A stretch of DNA of 14,318 nt from Trueperella sp. (GCA_012727825.1 JAAYGH010000091.1:1-14318); one strand, 5' to 3'. Counted from the stretch's first letter, positions 6,629 to 14,318 are shown. Numbers and translations: made by a program. The notes: generated from the sequence alone by a model not told the origin.

Positions 6629-7569
6629 AGTTCCATACCTTCATTTCTCAAGAAATTTATGGCCGCGCCGTACAGCGGCGCCTCCGAGTCTAATTCGCCC
6701 AGAACGATGGGCACGTCCGCTACCGGGTCCATGGCACGTGCAGCGTAGCCCTCGCGCACGGCTTGCCACCACGCGTCTCCCGAGCGTGTCATCGAACCAG
6801 ACAGAACGACGACGGAGGGGTCGACCGAATTCGTCAGCGTTGCGATGGTTTCCCCCAGCGCAAACGCCGATTCAGTGAAGACGGCCCGCGCAAGAATATG
6901 CCCGGAATCCGCCAACTCTTGCAATTCCTTGCCATTCGCTACCTCGGGATCGCCGATCGATCGGCGGGCATTAAACCAGTTGGTAATGCCGTGACCGGAG
7001 GCGATCGCCTCAATGTGGCCGGTCCGCCCACACGAACACACGAGATCGTCTGCACGATGATGGTGGATGTGCCCGTAATGGCCGGCAAGGAAATGATCCC
7101 CGAAGTCGACCTGCGCATCGCGAATGAGCGCGCCACCGATGCCCGTACCAACGGCAACAGACAAAACGGAGGGCGCTCCCCGGCCAGCACCGAAGATCGC
7201 CTCACCGAGGCCGTGCGCGTGCACGTCGTTCAGAACGTGGACCGGCAGACCCGTGGCCTCACCGATCATCGTACCGAGTTCGGTGCCAGCCCAGCCGGGC
7301 ATCGTGCCGGTGGCCGACACGATGCCTCCCGTTGTTGGATTAACCACGCCCGCGCTGGCGATACCGATTCCGAGGAGAGAGGAACGGGTTGCCCGCACCT
7401 CGCGAACGAGATCCACGAGGCGTCGTGCGACGTCCGGACCGCCAGCGCGAGCGTTGGTGTGAACGGACAGGCTGCTCTCGAATGCAATATGCGATACATC
7501 CGTGAGCGCCCATCCGATTTTGGTGCCACCGATGTCAATCGTGAGGATTTCTCCGTTGGCACCCGTCAT
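6625..7569 (-). CDS. nanK: ROK-family sugar kinase, probable N-acetylmannosamine kinase
   Basis: Phosphorylates ManNAc to ManNAc-6-P in the predicted pathway. 314 residues. ROK marks: phosphate loop DIGGTK (12-17), catalytic Asp115 in LNDVHAHGLGEA, GTGIGG (141-146), and the C-terminal VVVLSGSM adenosine segment. Two variations: the usual ExGH sugar-binding motif reads AGHYGH (162-167), with His164 in place of Glu, and the zinc motif CxCGxxGC reads CSCGRTGHIE, so His185 replaces the third cysteine. I recall similar AGHxGH and CGxxGHxE forms in other actinobacterial ROK proteins, so this is probably a subfamily trait. ATG with AGGAGG just ahead; 10 bases from nanA. The sugar is inferred from gene order; GlcNAc kinase or another ROK activity is possible. 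Confidence 0.88.
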   Translation of the reverse strand: MTGANGEILTIDIGGTKIGWALTDVSHIAFESSLSVHTNARAGGPDVARRLVDLVREVRATRSSLLGIGIASAGVVNPTTGGIVSATGTMPGWAGTELGTMIGEATGLPVHVLNDVHAHGLGEAIFGAGRGAPSVLSVAVGTGIGGALIRDAQVDFGDHFLAGHYGHIHHHRADDLVCSCGRTGHIEAIASGHGITNWFNARRSIGDPEVANGKELQELADSGHILARAVFTESAFALGETIATLTNSVDPSVVVLSGSMTRSGDAWWQAVREGYAARAMDPVADVPIVLGELDSEAPLYGAAINFLRNEGMEL

Positions 7570-7579
7570 CTGCGTCCTC

Positions 7580-8494
7580 CTAGCTCAGCAATCCGACATG
7601 ACGCAGTACGCCAGCAACAACCTCAACGTTGCCACCCTCGAGCGCGGCAATTGGTTCGGGCATCGTGTTCGTCTCGAACACTCCGAGCAACATGAGCGCG
7701 GTCTTAAATGCGCCCACGCCCGCTCCAAACCCGAACTCGCCTACCGTCACGGAGGTGATCCTCATGAGGCGTGAAGCGTAATCCTGAAGTTCGCGAACGC
7801 GATCCCAGTCCCCTGCCTGAGCGGCTTGCCACTGCTCGACATATACCTTGGGGTCAACATTGCCCAACCCCGGCACACAGCCGTCGGCACCTGACATATA
7901 GGCGCCGTCGACGACGACCTCATGACCGGTGAGCAATGCCAAATCTAGGCCCAGCTCGGAACGCAACATGGCAAGGTTTCGGAACGAGACGTCGTCGCCA
8001 GACGAATCCTTCACGCCCTGTAACACGCCGTCGCGAGCCAGGTCCAAAATCATGTCCGTGCTGAGTTTGACGTGCACGCACACGGGGATGTCGTAGGCAA
8101 ATAACGGGAGATCGATCGCTTGCTTGATCAGCCGGAAGTGGCGCTCGATGTCCTTCGGGCCAACGATCGCGTAGAACGGAGCCGTTGCCACAATGGCATC
8201 AGCGCCGAGCTCCTGCGCGATCTTCGCCTGTTCGATCACGCGCGGCGTGGTGGTGTCGATGACACCCACCATCACCGGAACCCGACCCTCAACGATCCGC
8301 ATCGTTTCGGAAATGATCTGCCTGCGGCGCTCGTCGGTTGAAAAGACGACTTCTCCAGACGAACCGAGAATGAACAGGCCGTCCACTCCGGCATCGATCA
8401 GTCGATTGACATGGCGCTCATAGCTGACGAGGTCCAATTCGCCATTAGTTGTTAGTGGTGCAACAACGGGAGGGATCACTCCGCGAAATTTCAT
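7580..8494 (-). CDS. nanA: N-acetylneuraminate lyase (DapA/NanA family)
   Basis: Predicted to split N-acetylneuraminate into ManNAc and pyruvate by a Schiff base. 304 residues, a complete DapA/NanA barrel. Catalytic marks: GSSGE (44-48), which binds the pyruvate carboxylate, AYDIP with Tyr134, and GVKDSSGD with the Schiff-base Lys162. ATG overlaps the stop of the upstream ATPase gene as ATGA, with a GGAGGA site ahead. Family members also include dihydrodipicolinate synthase and other aldolases, and residues after the lysine (LLTGHEVVVDGAYMSGADG) resemble the YNGYDE region of E. coli NanA only loosely. The sialic acid assignment rests mainly on sitting directly before nanK and nanE. Confidence 0.88.
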   Translation of the reverse strand: MKFRGVIPPVVAPLTTNGELDLVSYERHVNRLIDAGVDGLFILGSSGEVVFSTDERRRQIISETMRIVEGRVPVMVGVIDTTTPRVIEQAKIAQELGADAIVATAPFYAIVGPKDIERHFRLIKQAIDLPLFAYDIPVCVHVKLSTDMILDLARDGVLQGVKDSSGDDVSFRNLAMLRSELGLDLALLTGHEVVVDGAYMSGADGCVPGLGNVDPKVYVEQWQAAQAGDWDRVRELQDYASRLMRITSVTVGEFGFGAGVGAFKTALMLLGVFETNTMPEPIAALEGGNVEVVAGVLRHVGLLS

Positions 8495-9339
8495 TCTTGT
8501 CCTCCAAGATCTGGGTGTAGCAGCGATGGCGCTGCGCCCAGCAGGGTTCGGGTATAGGGATGTTGGGGATTTTCGAGCAGTTCCTTCGCAGGACCTTCTT
8601 CGACCACTTCGCCCGAGTTCATCACGGCAATGCGATCAGAAATGTAGCGAACGGTCTGAATATCGTGCGAAATGAACACCATTGCCAGGCCGAGATCATT
8701 CTTCAGGTCCATCAGAAGATTCAGAATCTGTGCACGGACCGACACGTCAAGAGCCGAGGTTGGCTCGTCCGCGATGATCGCGTCAGGGCGAAGAGCGAGA
8801 GCACGGGCGATCGCCACTCGCTGGCGCTGACCACCCGAGAGTTGGCCCGGAAGCGCATCAAGTGCGGACCGCGGGAGACCCACCTGAGTGATGAGGTCCT
8901 CCACGCGAGCGCTGCGTTCCTCCTCCGTCCCGATGTCGTGCACGCGGAGCGGATCCATGAGCTGGTCACGGACGGACATGCGGGCGTTGAGGGCGGTCGA
9001 CGGGTCCTGGAAAACAACAGACACGACGCGGCCAATCTTGCGGCGATCACCAGCCGAACGCTTCGTCACTTCCTCTCCCTTAAAGAAGACGTGACCTTCG
9101 GTTGGTTCTTGGAGGCCACACATGACGTTGGCGGCCGTGGACTTTCCAGAACCGGATTCGCCCACGATGCCTAGCACCTCGCCGGGCATGACCTTCATAT
9201 TCACATTGTTCACGGCGTGAACTTTGTTGGGATTGAAGATCGAACCAGTGCGGGTTTTGAAAACCACATGAAGATCGCGAAGCTCAATAATTGGGGTGTT
9301 CGGATCAACCTTGTGTTCGAGTTCCTGATCGATGCTCAT
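8491..9339 (-). CDS. ABC importer ATPase, OppF/DppF class (sialic acid transporter)
   Basis: Second ATPase of the import system, acting at the inner face of the membrane. 282 residues. Walker A GESGSGKS (60-67), Q-loop FQDP (110-113), signature LSGGQRQR (167-174), Walker B AIIADEPTSALD (187-198), switch His225 in ISHD, and the family's C-terminal HPYTRTLLGAAPSL. Belongs to the peptide/nickel class by sequence. ATG at 9339 overlaps the preceding gene by four bases with AAGGAGG close by; its own end overlaps nanA, which places transport and lyase on one transcript. It corresponds to SiaI of C. glutamicum or the ATPase of SatABCD, as I recall those systems. Substrate from context. Confidence 0.92.
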   Translation of the reverse strand: MSIDQELEHKVDPNTPIIELRDLHVVFKTRTGSIFNPNKVHAVNNVNMKVMPGEVLGIVGESGSGKSTAANVMCGLQEPTEGHVFFKGEEVTKRSAGDRRKIGRVVSVVFQDPSTALNARMSVRDQLMDPLRVHDIGTEEERSARVEDLITQVGLPRSALDALPGQLSGGQRQRVAIARALALRPDAIIADEPTSALDVSVRAQILNLLMDLKNDLGLAMVFISHDIQTVRYISDRIAVMNSGEVVEEGPAKELLENPQHPYTRTLLGAAPSLLHPDLGGQE

Positions 9340-11441
9340 CGCTCGTCCTCCTTCACATCAGTAGTGGCTTTGCGGCCAGACGATTCCTCGACGGGCACGT
9401 GCGTTCCTTGCTGTGCAGGAACGTCGTATCCGGCGTCGATCCACGCGCTGTCCGGAACGGCGGCATAGACGTGGTCTCGGCCGTCAATTTCCATCCGCAG
9501 CGGCGGGGTTTCAAGCCCGACGTCGGGGTGCGAGGAACGCGGCGCGAATCGATCTCCAGACGGGAAGTCCCGAGGTGATGGCACCGTGCCGGGCACCTGG
9601 TGGAGTCGTAGTGCTCCGGCCTCGATCGAGAGCACCGAGCCCAAGAGCCCACGGGTGTACTCGTGAATTGGGTTGGACAGAAGCTCCGAGGTGGGCGCCT
9701 GTTCAACAACTTGACCGGCATACATGACGGTGATCTTGTGCGCGACTTCGGCAACGAGTGCGAGGTCGTGGCTGACGAAGACCATGGCGAATCCGAGCTT
9801 CTCGCGAAGTTCGTTGAGCAGGTCAATAACCTGCTTTTGCACGGTGACGTCGAGGGCCGTCGTCGGCTCATCAGCAATGATGAGCTTCGGATCGCGGGTC
9901 AGTGCCATAGCGATGAGCACGCGCTGGCGCTGGCCACCGGAGAGCTCGTGCGGGTAGGACTCGAGCGTACGCTTCGGATCCAGACCGACGAGTTCGAGGA
10001 GGTCTTCTGCCGTGCGAGTTCCACCGCGGCTGGTCAGTTGCTTCATCTGTGAACGCACGAGCATCGCCGGATTCAGCGAGGACAGGGCGTCCTGGTAGAT
10101 CATGGCCATCTGGTTGCCGAGGAGACCTTGACGCTCGGATGGCTTCATCGTGAGCAGGTCTTTGCCCTGGTAGAGGATCTCGCCCGAGAGTTCGGCACTC
10201 GAATCAATGAGCCCCATGATGGACAGCGCGGTGATCGATTTTCCACAGCCGGACTCGCCCACGAGTCCCATCGTCTCGCCCTCGTGAACTGAGAAGGACA
10301 CGTTGTCGACGACGTTGACATCGCCGTGGCGCGGGAATCGGATGGACAGGTTGCGCACCTCGAGTAGTGGCGCGCCGGTGGCTTGGGCGACGAATCTGTC
10401 TTTTCGCCTGCCTTCGACATGAGCCAGTTGATCGAGTCGCTGCTGAAGCGACTTCGCCTGCGTCTCGTGTGCGAGGCGCGGATCGAGCAGGAGCTTGTCC
10501 TGTTCGCGGGTTGCAGCCACGTTGTCGACCTTTTGGTCGCCTGACGGCGCTGCCACCATGGCGTCGGTGATGCCCTCGGACAAAATGTTCAAGCACAGCA
10601 CGGTCAGCATGATAAACACGCCTGGGAAGAAGGCCGTCCACCACTTGCCGGCCAGAACCGACATGTTCGACGAGGCGTCCGACAGGACGTTACCCCACGT
10701 GGAGACCATCGTGGACTGAAGGCCCGAACCGATAAAGGTCAGCGAAGCTTCGAGAATGATTGCGTCGGCCACAAGAACCGTGGCGAACACGAGCACGGGG
10801 GCCGCGGTATTGCGGGCCACGTGTTTGATGAGGATCCACGGAGCGCGTGCGCCGGCAACGACGATCGCGCGAACGTAGTCCTCGCCATAGGCACTCATGA
10901 CGTTAGCGCGAACAATGCGCGCCAGTTGTGGCGTGTAGACGAACGCAATGGCGCCGATAATAACGCCAACGAGTCCGATGACGTTATCGGGCTCGAGCCT
11001 GCGGGAAAACACAAGCACCGTGACTGCTGCCATGGCGATGCCGGGCACGGCCATGATGATGTCCATGATGCGCATGATGACTTCGCCGATCCACTTGCGC
11101 GTCACTGCCGCGATCGAGCCGATGATGGCTCCGAAAAACAGGGCGACGAGGGTGGCGAAGACGCCGATCATGAGCGAGTAGCGACCGCCGTAGAGAATGC
11201 GCGACAGCACATCTCGGCCGGCATGGTCTGTACCAAACAGGTGCTCACCGGAGGGCTCCAGCCAATTTCCGAACAGTTGGTCCGGGGTGTAGGGAGAAAT
11301 CCAGGGCGACAGGAAGGAGATGACGAAGATCAGGATCAAGAAAATCACGGACAGCTGCGAGCCGAGCCCCATATTGCGGATGCGGCCAAAGCGAGCGCCC
11401 TTCGTCGTTACTGTGTCTAATTTCTGCTTCTTGGAAGTCAT
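9336..11441 (-). CDS. Fused ABC permease-ATPase, DppC-DppD class (sialic acid transporter)
   Basis: One 701-residue protein joins a DppC-type permease and a DppD-type ATPase. Permease part about 1-300: first membrane segment near 30-48, HLFGTDHAGRDVLSRILYGGRYSL (68-91), further membrane segments, coupling loop EDYVRAIVVAGARAPWILIKH (187-207). A charged linker (about 300-355) leads to the ATPase: Walker A GESGCGKS (395-402), YQD Q-loop (449-451), signature LSGGQ (500-504), Walker B LIIADEPTTALD (520-531), His558. Such fusions occur in actinobacterial peptide-type importers, including SiaG of C. glutamicum as I recall. Odd: the C-terminal segment that normally reads GCxFxPRC is GDRFAPRS, and the following tail of about 65 residues has no cysteine. 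Start: the ATG at 11441 lies one base after the upstream stop; a longer frame to 11537 would lie inside the permease gene. Confidence 0.93.
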   Translation of the reverse strand: MTSKKQKLDTVTTKGARFGRIRNMGLGSQLSVIFLILIFVISFLSPWISPYTPDQLFGNWLEPSGEHLFGTDHAGRDVLSRILYGGRYSLMIGVFATLVALFFGAIIGSIAAVTRKWIGEVIMRIMDIIMAVPGIAMAAVTVLVFSRRLEPDNVIGLVGVIIGAIAFVYTPQLARIVRANVMSAYGEDYVRAIVVAGARAPWILIKHVARNTAAPVLVFATVLVADAIILEASLTFIGSGLQSTMVSTWGNVLSDASSNMSVLAGKWWTAFFPGVFIMLTVLCLNILSEGITDAMVAAPSGDQKVDNVAATREQDKLLLDPRLAHETQAKSLQQRLDQLAHVEGRRKDRFVAQATGAPLLEVRNLSIRFPRHGDVNVVDNVSFSVHEGETMGLVGESGCGKSITALSIMGLIDSSAELSGEILYQGKDLLTMKPSERQGLLGNQMAMIYQDALSSLNPAMLVRSQMKQLTSRGGTRTAEDLLELVGLDPKRTLESYPHELSGGQRQRVLIAMALTRDPKLIIADEPTTALDVTVQKQVIDLLNELREKLGFAMVFVSHDLALVAEVAHKITVMYAGQVVEQAPTSELLSNPIHEYTRGLLGSVLSIEAGALRLHQVPGTVPSPRDFPSGDRFAPRSSHPDVGLETPPLRMEIDGRDHVYAAVPDSAWIDAGYDVPAQQGTHVPVEESSGRKATTDVKEDER

Positions 11442-11442
11442 G

Positions 11443-12396
11443 TCACACCGACCTAATTCGCGGGTTGATGAGCAGGTAGAGCATGTCAACGATGATGTTG
11501 ACGATGATGAAGGCGATTGCCACGACGAGCGCGCCACCCTGCACGAGGTTCACCCAATTATTCTGAATACCCAATATGAGCACGCGGCCCATGCCTTGGA
11601 TATTGAAGATGATCTCGATGACCACGGCGCCGCCCATGAGGTAGCCGACACGCAGACCGAGAACTGTGACCGGGGTGATCAGAGCGTTACGCAGGACGTT
11701 GCGGCCAACGACGACGGAACGCGGGACGCCGGCGCCAAGAGCGGTGCGGACGTAGTCGCGGTCCAGTTCCTCAACCATTGAGGTGCGCACAACGCGGGTC
11801 ATCTGGCCAATGACGGGAACCGCCAGAGATACTGCCGGAAGGAGCATGCGCATGAACCAGCTATTAAAGTCCTCGGTCATTCCTGGCAGTGCGCCGGAGA
11901 CCGGGATCGATCCGCCAACGAATGCGAGGACGAGGAGCGATGCGAGCCAGAACGACGGGGTGCCAATGCAGATCACCGAGAAAACACGGATCGCCTGATC
12001 TGGCCAACGATCGCGGTAGATTGCCGAGATAATACCTAGTGGGAAAGCGATAACGACGGCAATGATCAGGCCGAAGAAGGTGAGCGCCAGGGTAATGGGA
12101 AGTGCGTCGGCAACCATGTCGGTCACCTTGTTCTGATCTCCGATTCCGTAGAACCCAAGGTCACCTTGGAACACGTTGAGGAGATAGTTTCCATACTGAA
12201 CGAGGAAGGGATCGTTGTACCCGTGCTTAACGCGGAAAGCTTCGAGAGCTTCCGGCGTCGCGAATTCACCAAGAGCCGTGTAAGCCGGGTCGATTGGCGA
12301 AAGGGACATGATGAAGAAGACGAGGAAGGTCACGCCGATCACCATGATGGGGAGCGCGATGAGGCGTCGCCCAAGAAGTCTTAAGAGATTATTCAC
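11443..12396 (-). CDS. ABC permease, DppB class (sialic acid transporter)
   Basis: First membrane subunit of the importer. 317 residues, GTG start with GAGGAA nine bases ahead. Typical DppB/OppB plan: N-terminal membrane segment (about 9-31) after MNNLLRLLGRRL, an extracytoplasmic stretch with EALEAFRVKHGYNDPFLVQYG, then five more hydrophobic segments, the cytoplasmic coupling loop with RDYVRTALGAGVPRSVVVGR before the last pair, and the end YLLINPRIRSV, the usual DppB C-terminus. Its stop is followed one base later by the fused permease-ATPase start. A hairpin separates it from the binding protein gene upstream. Confidence 0.94.
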   Translation of the reverse strand: MNNLLRLLGRRLIALPIMVIGVTFLVFFIMSLSPIDPAYTALGEFATPEALEAFRVKHGYNDPFLVQYGNYLLNVFQGDLGFYGIGDQNKVTDMVADALPITLALTFFGLIIAVVIAFPLGIISAIYRDRWPDQAIRVFSVICIGTPSFWLASLLVLAFVGGSIPVSGALPGMTEDFNSWFMRMLLPAVSLAVPVIGQMTRVVRTSMVEELDRDYVRTALGAGVPRSVVVGRNVLRNALITPVTVLGLRVGYLMGGAVVIEIIFNIQGMGRVLILGIQNNWVNLVQGGALVVAIAFIIVNIIVDMLYLLINPRIRSV

Positions 12397-12476
12397 TGTC
12401 CAAAATTCCTCTTCTACCTGAGAAGGACGAGCTTCGTGGGCGCCGCCATTGGCACCTGAGCCCTATGAGGGAATGC

Positions 12477-12518
12477 AGAGCCGTGGAGGGGAGGATATAT
12501 CCGCTCCTCCACGGCTCT
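12477..12518 (-). other. Hairpin between binding-protein and permease genes
   Basis: Perfect 13-base arms (AGAGCCGTGGAGG and CCTCCACGGCTCT) with a 16-base loop, starting 17 bases after the binding-protein stop. No T run follows on either strand, so it is a weak terminator at best. Such hairpins after a binding protein gene often protect the upstream mRNA or lower expression of the downstream genes, giving an excess of binding protein over membrane subunits. The rest of the 139-base gap shows no clear promoter. Confidence 0.7.
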
Positions 12519-12535
12519 CGGTGTGTGTTACTTGG

Positions 12536-14134
12536 TTAGTTCTTGACGGTTGCGCCAACGAGCTCGAGGCCCGTGGTGCCGATGCCGTCAACGTTGTCGA
12601 GCTTATCCATGTTGAAGCCCGTGATCATCGTGCGGTGGAAGAGCGGGAACACTGGCGCTTCCTCCGAGATGAGATCGAGAGCTTCAGCCCACTTGGCGGT
12701 TGCCTCGTCACCGGTCAGCTGTGCTGCCTCGGCGGAGATATCCTGGAGCTGCTGGAAGGCTTCCGGAGCGGTGACAGCCCACGAGGTGCGCTGCTGGGTC
12801 CAGACGTTGTCGCCGTACCACCAGTCAATGATGATGCCGGGATCCTGGCCGAAGACCGACGGATCGCCCGGTGCAAGCGCGACGTCGTAGGTCGGGTTGT
12901 CGACGTCCGCGAAGTTCGCGTACAGGTCACCCGATGCCATGGACTGAACGTTGACTGTCAGACCTGCAGCCTCGAGATCCTGACGGATCTGCGGGGTGAG
13001 GTTTGAGACCCACGGGTGGTCCGTTGCGATGAGGGTGACTTCGGTCAGACCAGCGTCAGCGAAGATTTGCGCTGCAGCATCTGAGTCGTAATCAAACTGC
13101 GTTGCTGCTTCGGTGTACATCGGGTTCGACTCTGGTAGGAACGAGGTCGACACGATCGCATCGCCTGCGAGAGCGTTGTCAACGAGACCCTGACGGTCGA
13201 TAGCCTGGTGGAACGCGCGGCGAACCTCAGCATCGCCGAACGGATCCTTCGAGGTGTTGAACATCAGGAAAGCGTTGTTGTAGCCGGGGACCTCATCGAG
13301 TGTCCAACCTGCACCAGAAAGCTGATCCTTGGTTGACGATGGGACGGTCTCCATGACGTCGATCGTGCCACCGAGGGCAGCGGACAGACGTGCTGAATCG
13401 TCCTTCAGGACGTCCCAGTGCATGAGCTCAACCTGAGCGGGCTTGGAGCCGTTGTAGTGCTCGTTCGGGACTGCCTCAATCGCCGTGTTGGAGATTTCGG
13501 TGTACTTGAACGGGCCGGTGCCGACCGGGAAAGCGGTCATTTCATCCTGGGTCGATGACGCCGGAATGATCTTGACGTTGACGAGACGGTCAGCAAGACC
13601 TGCGAACGGGTAATCGAGCGTCACGGTAATGGTCTTGTCGTCCTTAGCTTCCACCGTGTCGATGAACGTAAAGAACTGCTTGTAAATCGAGGTCTCGTCC
13701 GTGGTACGTGCCCACGATTCAAGAACGTCCTCGGTGGTGACGTCGGTTCCGTCGGAGAACTTTGCGCCGTCACGGAGCGTGATCTCGTATTCGGTGTCCG
13801 TCACTTCGACGGGCTCGCCGTCGGCAAGCGCCGGGTAAACCTCGTAGGTGGCCATGTCGAATTCATACAGACCTTCTACGACGTGCCAGTTCGAACCCAT
13901 GGCCAGTGCCGATGAGGTGGTCGAGGGGTCATAGTTGGTTGTTTCGTATGCGACGCCAAGATTGATCTGGCCCGCGGGGGCGCCGTTGTCACCGTCACCG
14001 CTGTCTTCAGTGGTGGTCGTGGTGTCGGTGGTGTCATCTTCACCATCGCCGTTTCCGCCTCCGCAGGCGGATAGGGCCAGCATCGCTGCCGCTGCTACGG
14101 CTGTTAGCTTGACCCAGCGTTTGGATGAACGCAT
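12536..14134 (-). CDS. Family 5 solute-binding lipoprotein (sialic acid transporter)
   Basis: 532 residues, attached to the outside of the membrane and delivering the ligand to the permease. Signal: basic start MRSSKRWVK, hydrophobic stretch, lipobox LSAC with Cys24 as the lipidated residue, then a flexible Gly/Asp/Thr linker to about residue 55. SBP_bac_5 marks: ITLRDGAKFSDGTDVTTEDV, SAALGGTIDVME, and FNTSKDPFGDAEVRRAFHQA. ATG with GAGAGG seven bases ahead. It is the first gene of the operon. Family 5 proteins mostly bind peptides or nickel, but SatA of H. ducreyi and SiaE of C. glutamicum bind sialic acid, and every downstream catabolic gene here is for sialic acid. Ligand is therefore inferred, not seen. 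Confidence 0.93.
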   Translation of the reverse strand: MRSSKRWVKLTAVAAAAMLALSACGGGNGDGEDDTTDTTTTTEDSGDGDNGAPAGQINLGVAYETTNYDPSTTSSALAMGSNWHVVEGLYEFDMATYEVYPALADGEPVEVTDTEYEITLRDGAKFSDGTDVTTEDVLESWARTTDETSIYKQFFTFIDTVEAKDDKTITVTLDYPFAGLADRLVNVKIIPASSTQDEMTAFPVGTGPFKYTEISNTAIEAVPNEHYNGSKPAQVELMHWDVLKDDSARLSAALGGTIDVMETVPSSTKDQLSGAGWTLDEVPGYNNAFLMFNTSKDPFGDAEVRRAFHQAIDRQGLVDNALAGDAIVSTSFLPESNPMYTEAATQFDYDSDAAAQIFADAGLTEVTLIATDHPWVSNLTPQIRQDLEAAGLTVNVQSMASGDLYANFADVDNPTYDVALAPGDPSVFGQDPGIIIDWWYGDNVWTQQRTSWAVTAPEAFQQLQDISAEAAQLTGDEATAKWAEALDLISEEAPVFPLFHRTMITGFNMDKLDNVDGIGTTGLELVGATVKN

Positions 14135-14197
14135 GTCGTTTCCTCTCCATCGAGTGAATATGAAGCATCATTGCTTCCTATCGGGTAGGATAATCGT
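14135..14197. promoter_or_regulatory. Divergent promoter and operator region of the sialic acid operon
   Basis: Only 63 bases separate the binding protein ATG from the start of the divergent gene. It holds a perfect inverted repeat GAAGCA-TCAT-TGCTTC (14162-14177) and a second, TCCTA-TCGGG-TAGGA (14176-14190). On the minus strand CATATT (14162-14157) may be the -10 box of the operon, directly touching the first repeat; on the plus strand TAGGAT (14186-14191) may be a -10 box lying within the second repeat. The layout suits a repressor controlling both directions. No match to the DasR site TGGTCTAGACCA. Confidence 0.6.
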
Positions 14198-14318
14198 ATG
14201 TTGTCAGACAAGTCAGCGCAAGTCCTTTTGAACAAGTATTCCCCGACGACGATGTCGGATCGCGCTCGTGAGCCAATTGCGACTGCCAATCGCTCGGCGG
14301 CCACAATGGACTCCATCT
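14198..14318 (+). CDS. Divergent gene of unknown type, N-terminal fragment
   Basis: An ATG at 14198 opens a frame that runs to the window edge, giving 40 residues (begins MLSDKSAQVLLNKYSP). TAGGAT at 14186-14191 lies exactly 12 bases ahead, which would make the transcript leaderless; its AGGA could also act as a ribosome binding site seven bases before the ATG. A later in-frame ATG at 14252 has no such site. I do not recognise the protein: no helix-turn-helix, signal peptide or catalytic motif is visible in this short part. Position opposite a sialic acid operon makes a transcription regulator (for example a NanR-like protein) a reasonable guess, but the sequence does not show it. Confidence 0.5.
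   Translation, partial: MLSDKSAQVLLNKYSPTTMSDRAREPIATANRSAATMDSI

Noticed and set aside
9336..11441. Assembly or frameshift error joining two genes
   Set aside because: Permease, linker and ATPase are in one continuous frame with proper domain ends, and this fusion is known in actinobacterial importers.
11442..11537. N-terminal extension of the fused permease-ATPase
   Set aside because: Ser/Thr-rich product of a shifted frame within the permease gene; the ATG at 11441 starts the normal protein.
14104..14316. Minus-strand frame running upstream of the binding protein gene
   Set aside because: It crosses the promoter region and the binding protein start in another frame and has no family features; the plus-strand frame from 14198 has a better start signal.

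Overview
The window looks like chromosome of a moderately GC-rich actinobacterium. The support is a Kgd/SucA-type 2-oxoglutarate dehydrogenase E1, a SigR/SigH sigma factor overlapping a zinc anti-sigma factor of RsrA type, the 24-residue actinobacterial ribosomal protein bL37, and a fused permease-ATPase in a family 5 ABC importer. I infer a member of the Actinomycetaceae (Trueperella/Arcanobacterium-like) from base composition and lifestyle genes, but the sequence alone does not prove the genus.

Layout. 1-1659 (+) is the C-terminal part of 2-oxoglutarate dehydrogenase E1, followed by a terminator-like hairpin. 1806-2399 (+) is an SGNH/GDSL-fold protein in which the usual catalytic Ser, Asn and His are all replaced. 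2400-2771 has no gene; it carries a patch of short tandem and inverted repeats and a strong terminator. Everything from 2772 to 14134 is on the minus strand: bL37, the anti-sigma factor, and the ECF sigma factor with a SigR-type promoter in front of it; then a nine-gene sialic acid operon read from 14134 down to 3933. At the right edge a divergent gene begins on the plus strand and is cut by the window end.

The operon order is lipoprotein binding protein, permease, fused permease-ATPase, ATPase, N-acetylneuraminate lyase (nanA), ManNAc kinase (nanK), ManNAc-6-P epimerase (nanE), GlcN-6-P deaminase (nagB), GlcNAc-6-P deacetylase (nagA). This is a complete route: sialic acid is imported, split to ManNAc and pyruvate, phosphorylated, epimerised to GlcNAc-6-P, deacetylated to GlcN-6-P and deaminated to fructose-6-P. 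The transporter belongs to the peptide/nickel (family 5) class, but its place in the operon points to sialic acid, as in SatABCD of Haemophilus ducreyi and SiaEFGI of Corynebacterium glutamicum. Most genes are joined by 4-base stop/start overlaps, so translation is probably coupled. A hairpin between the binding protein gene and the permease gene may keep binding protein expression higher. The divergent promoter region holds two inverted repeats suited to a repressor.

Most of the window is recognisable biology. The points most worth checking are the catalytically stripped SGNH protein, the extra cysteine cluster (three CxC pairs) at the N-terminus of the anti-sigma factor, the intergenic repeat patch, the missing C-terminal cysteines in the fused ATPase, and two apparent leaderless starts.
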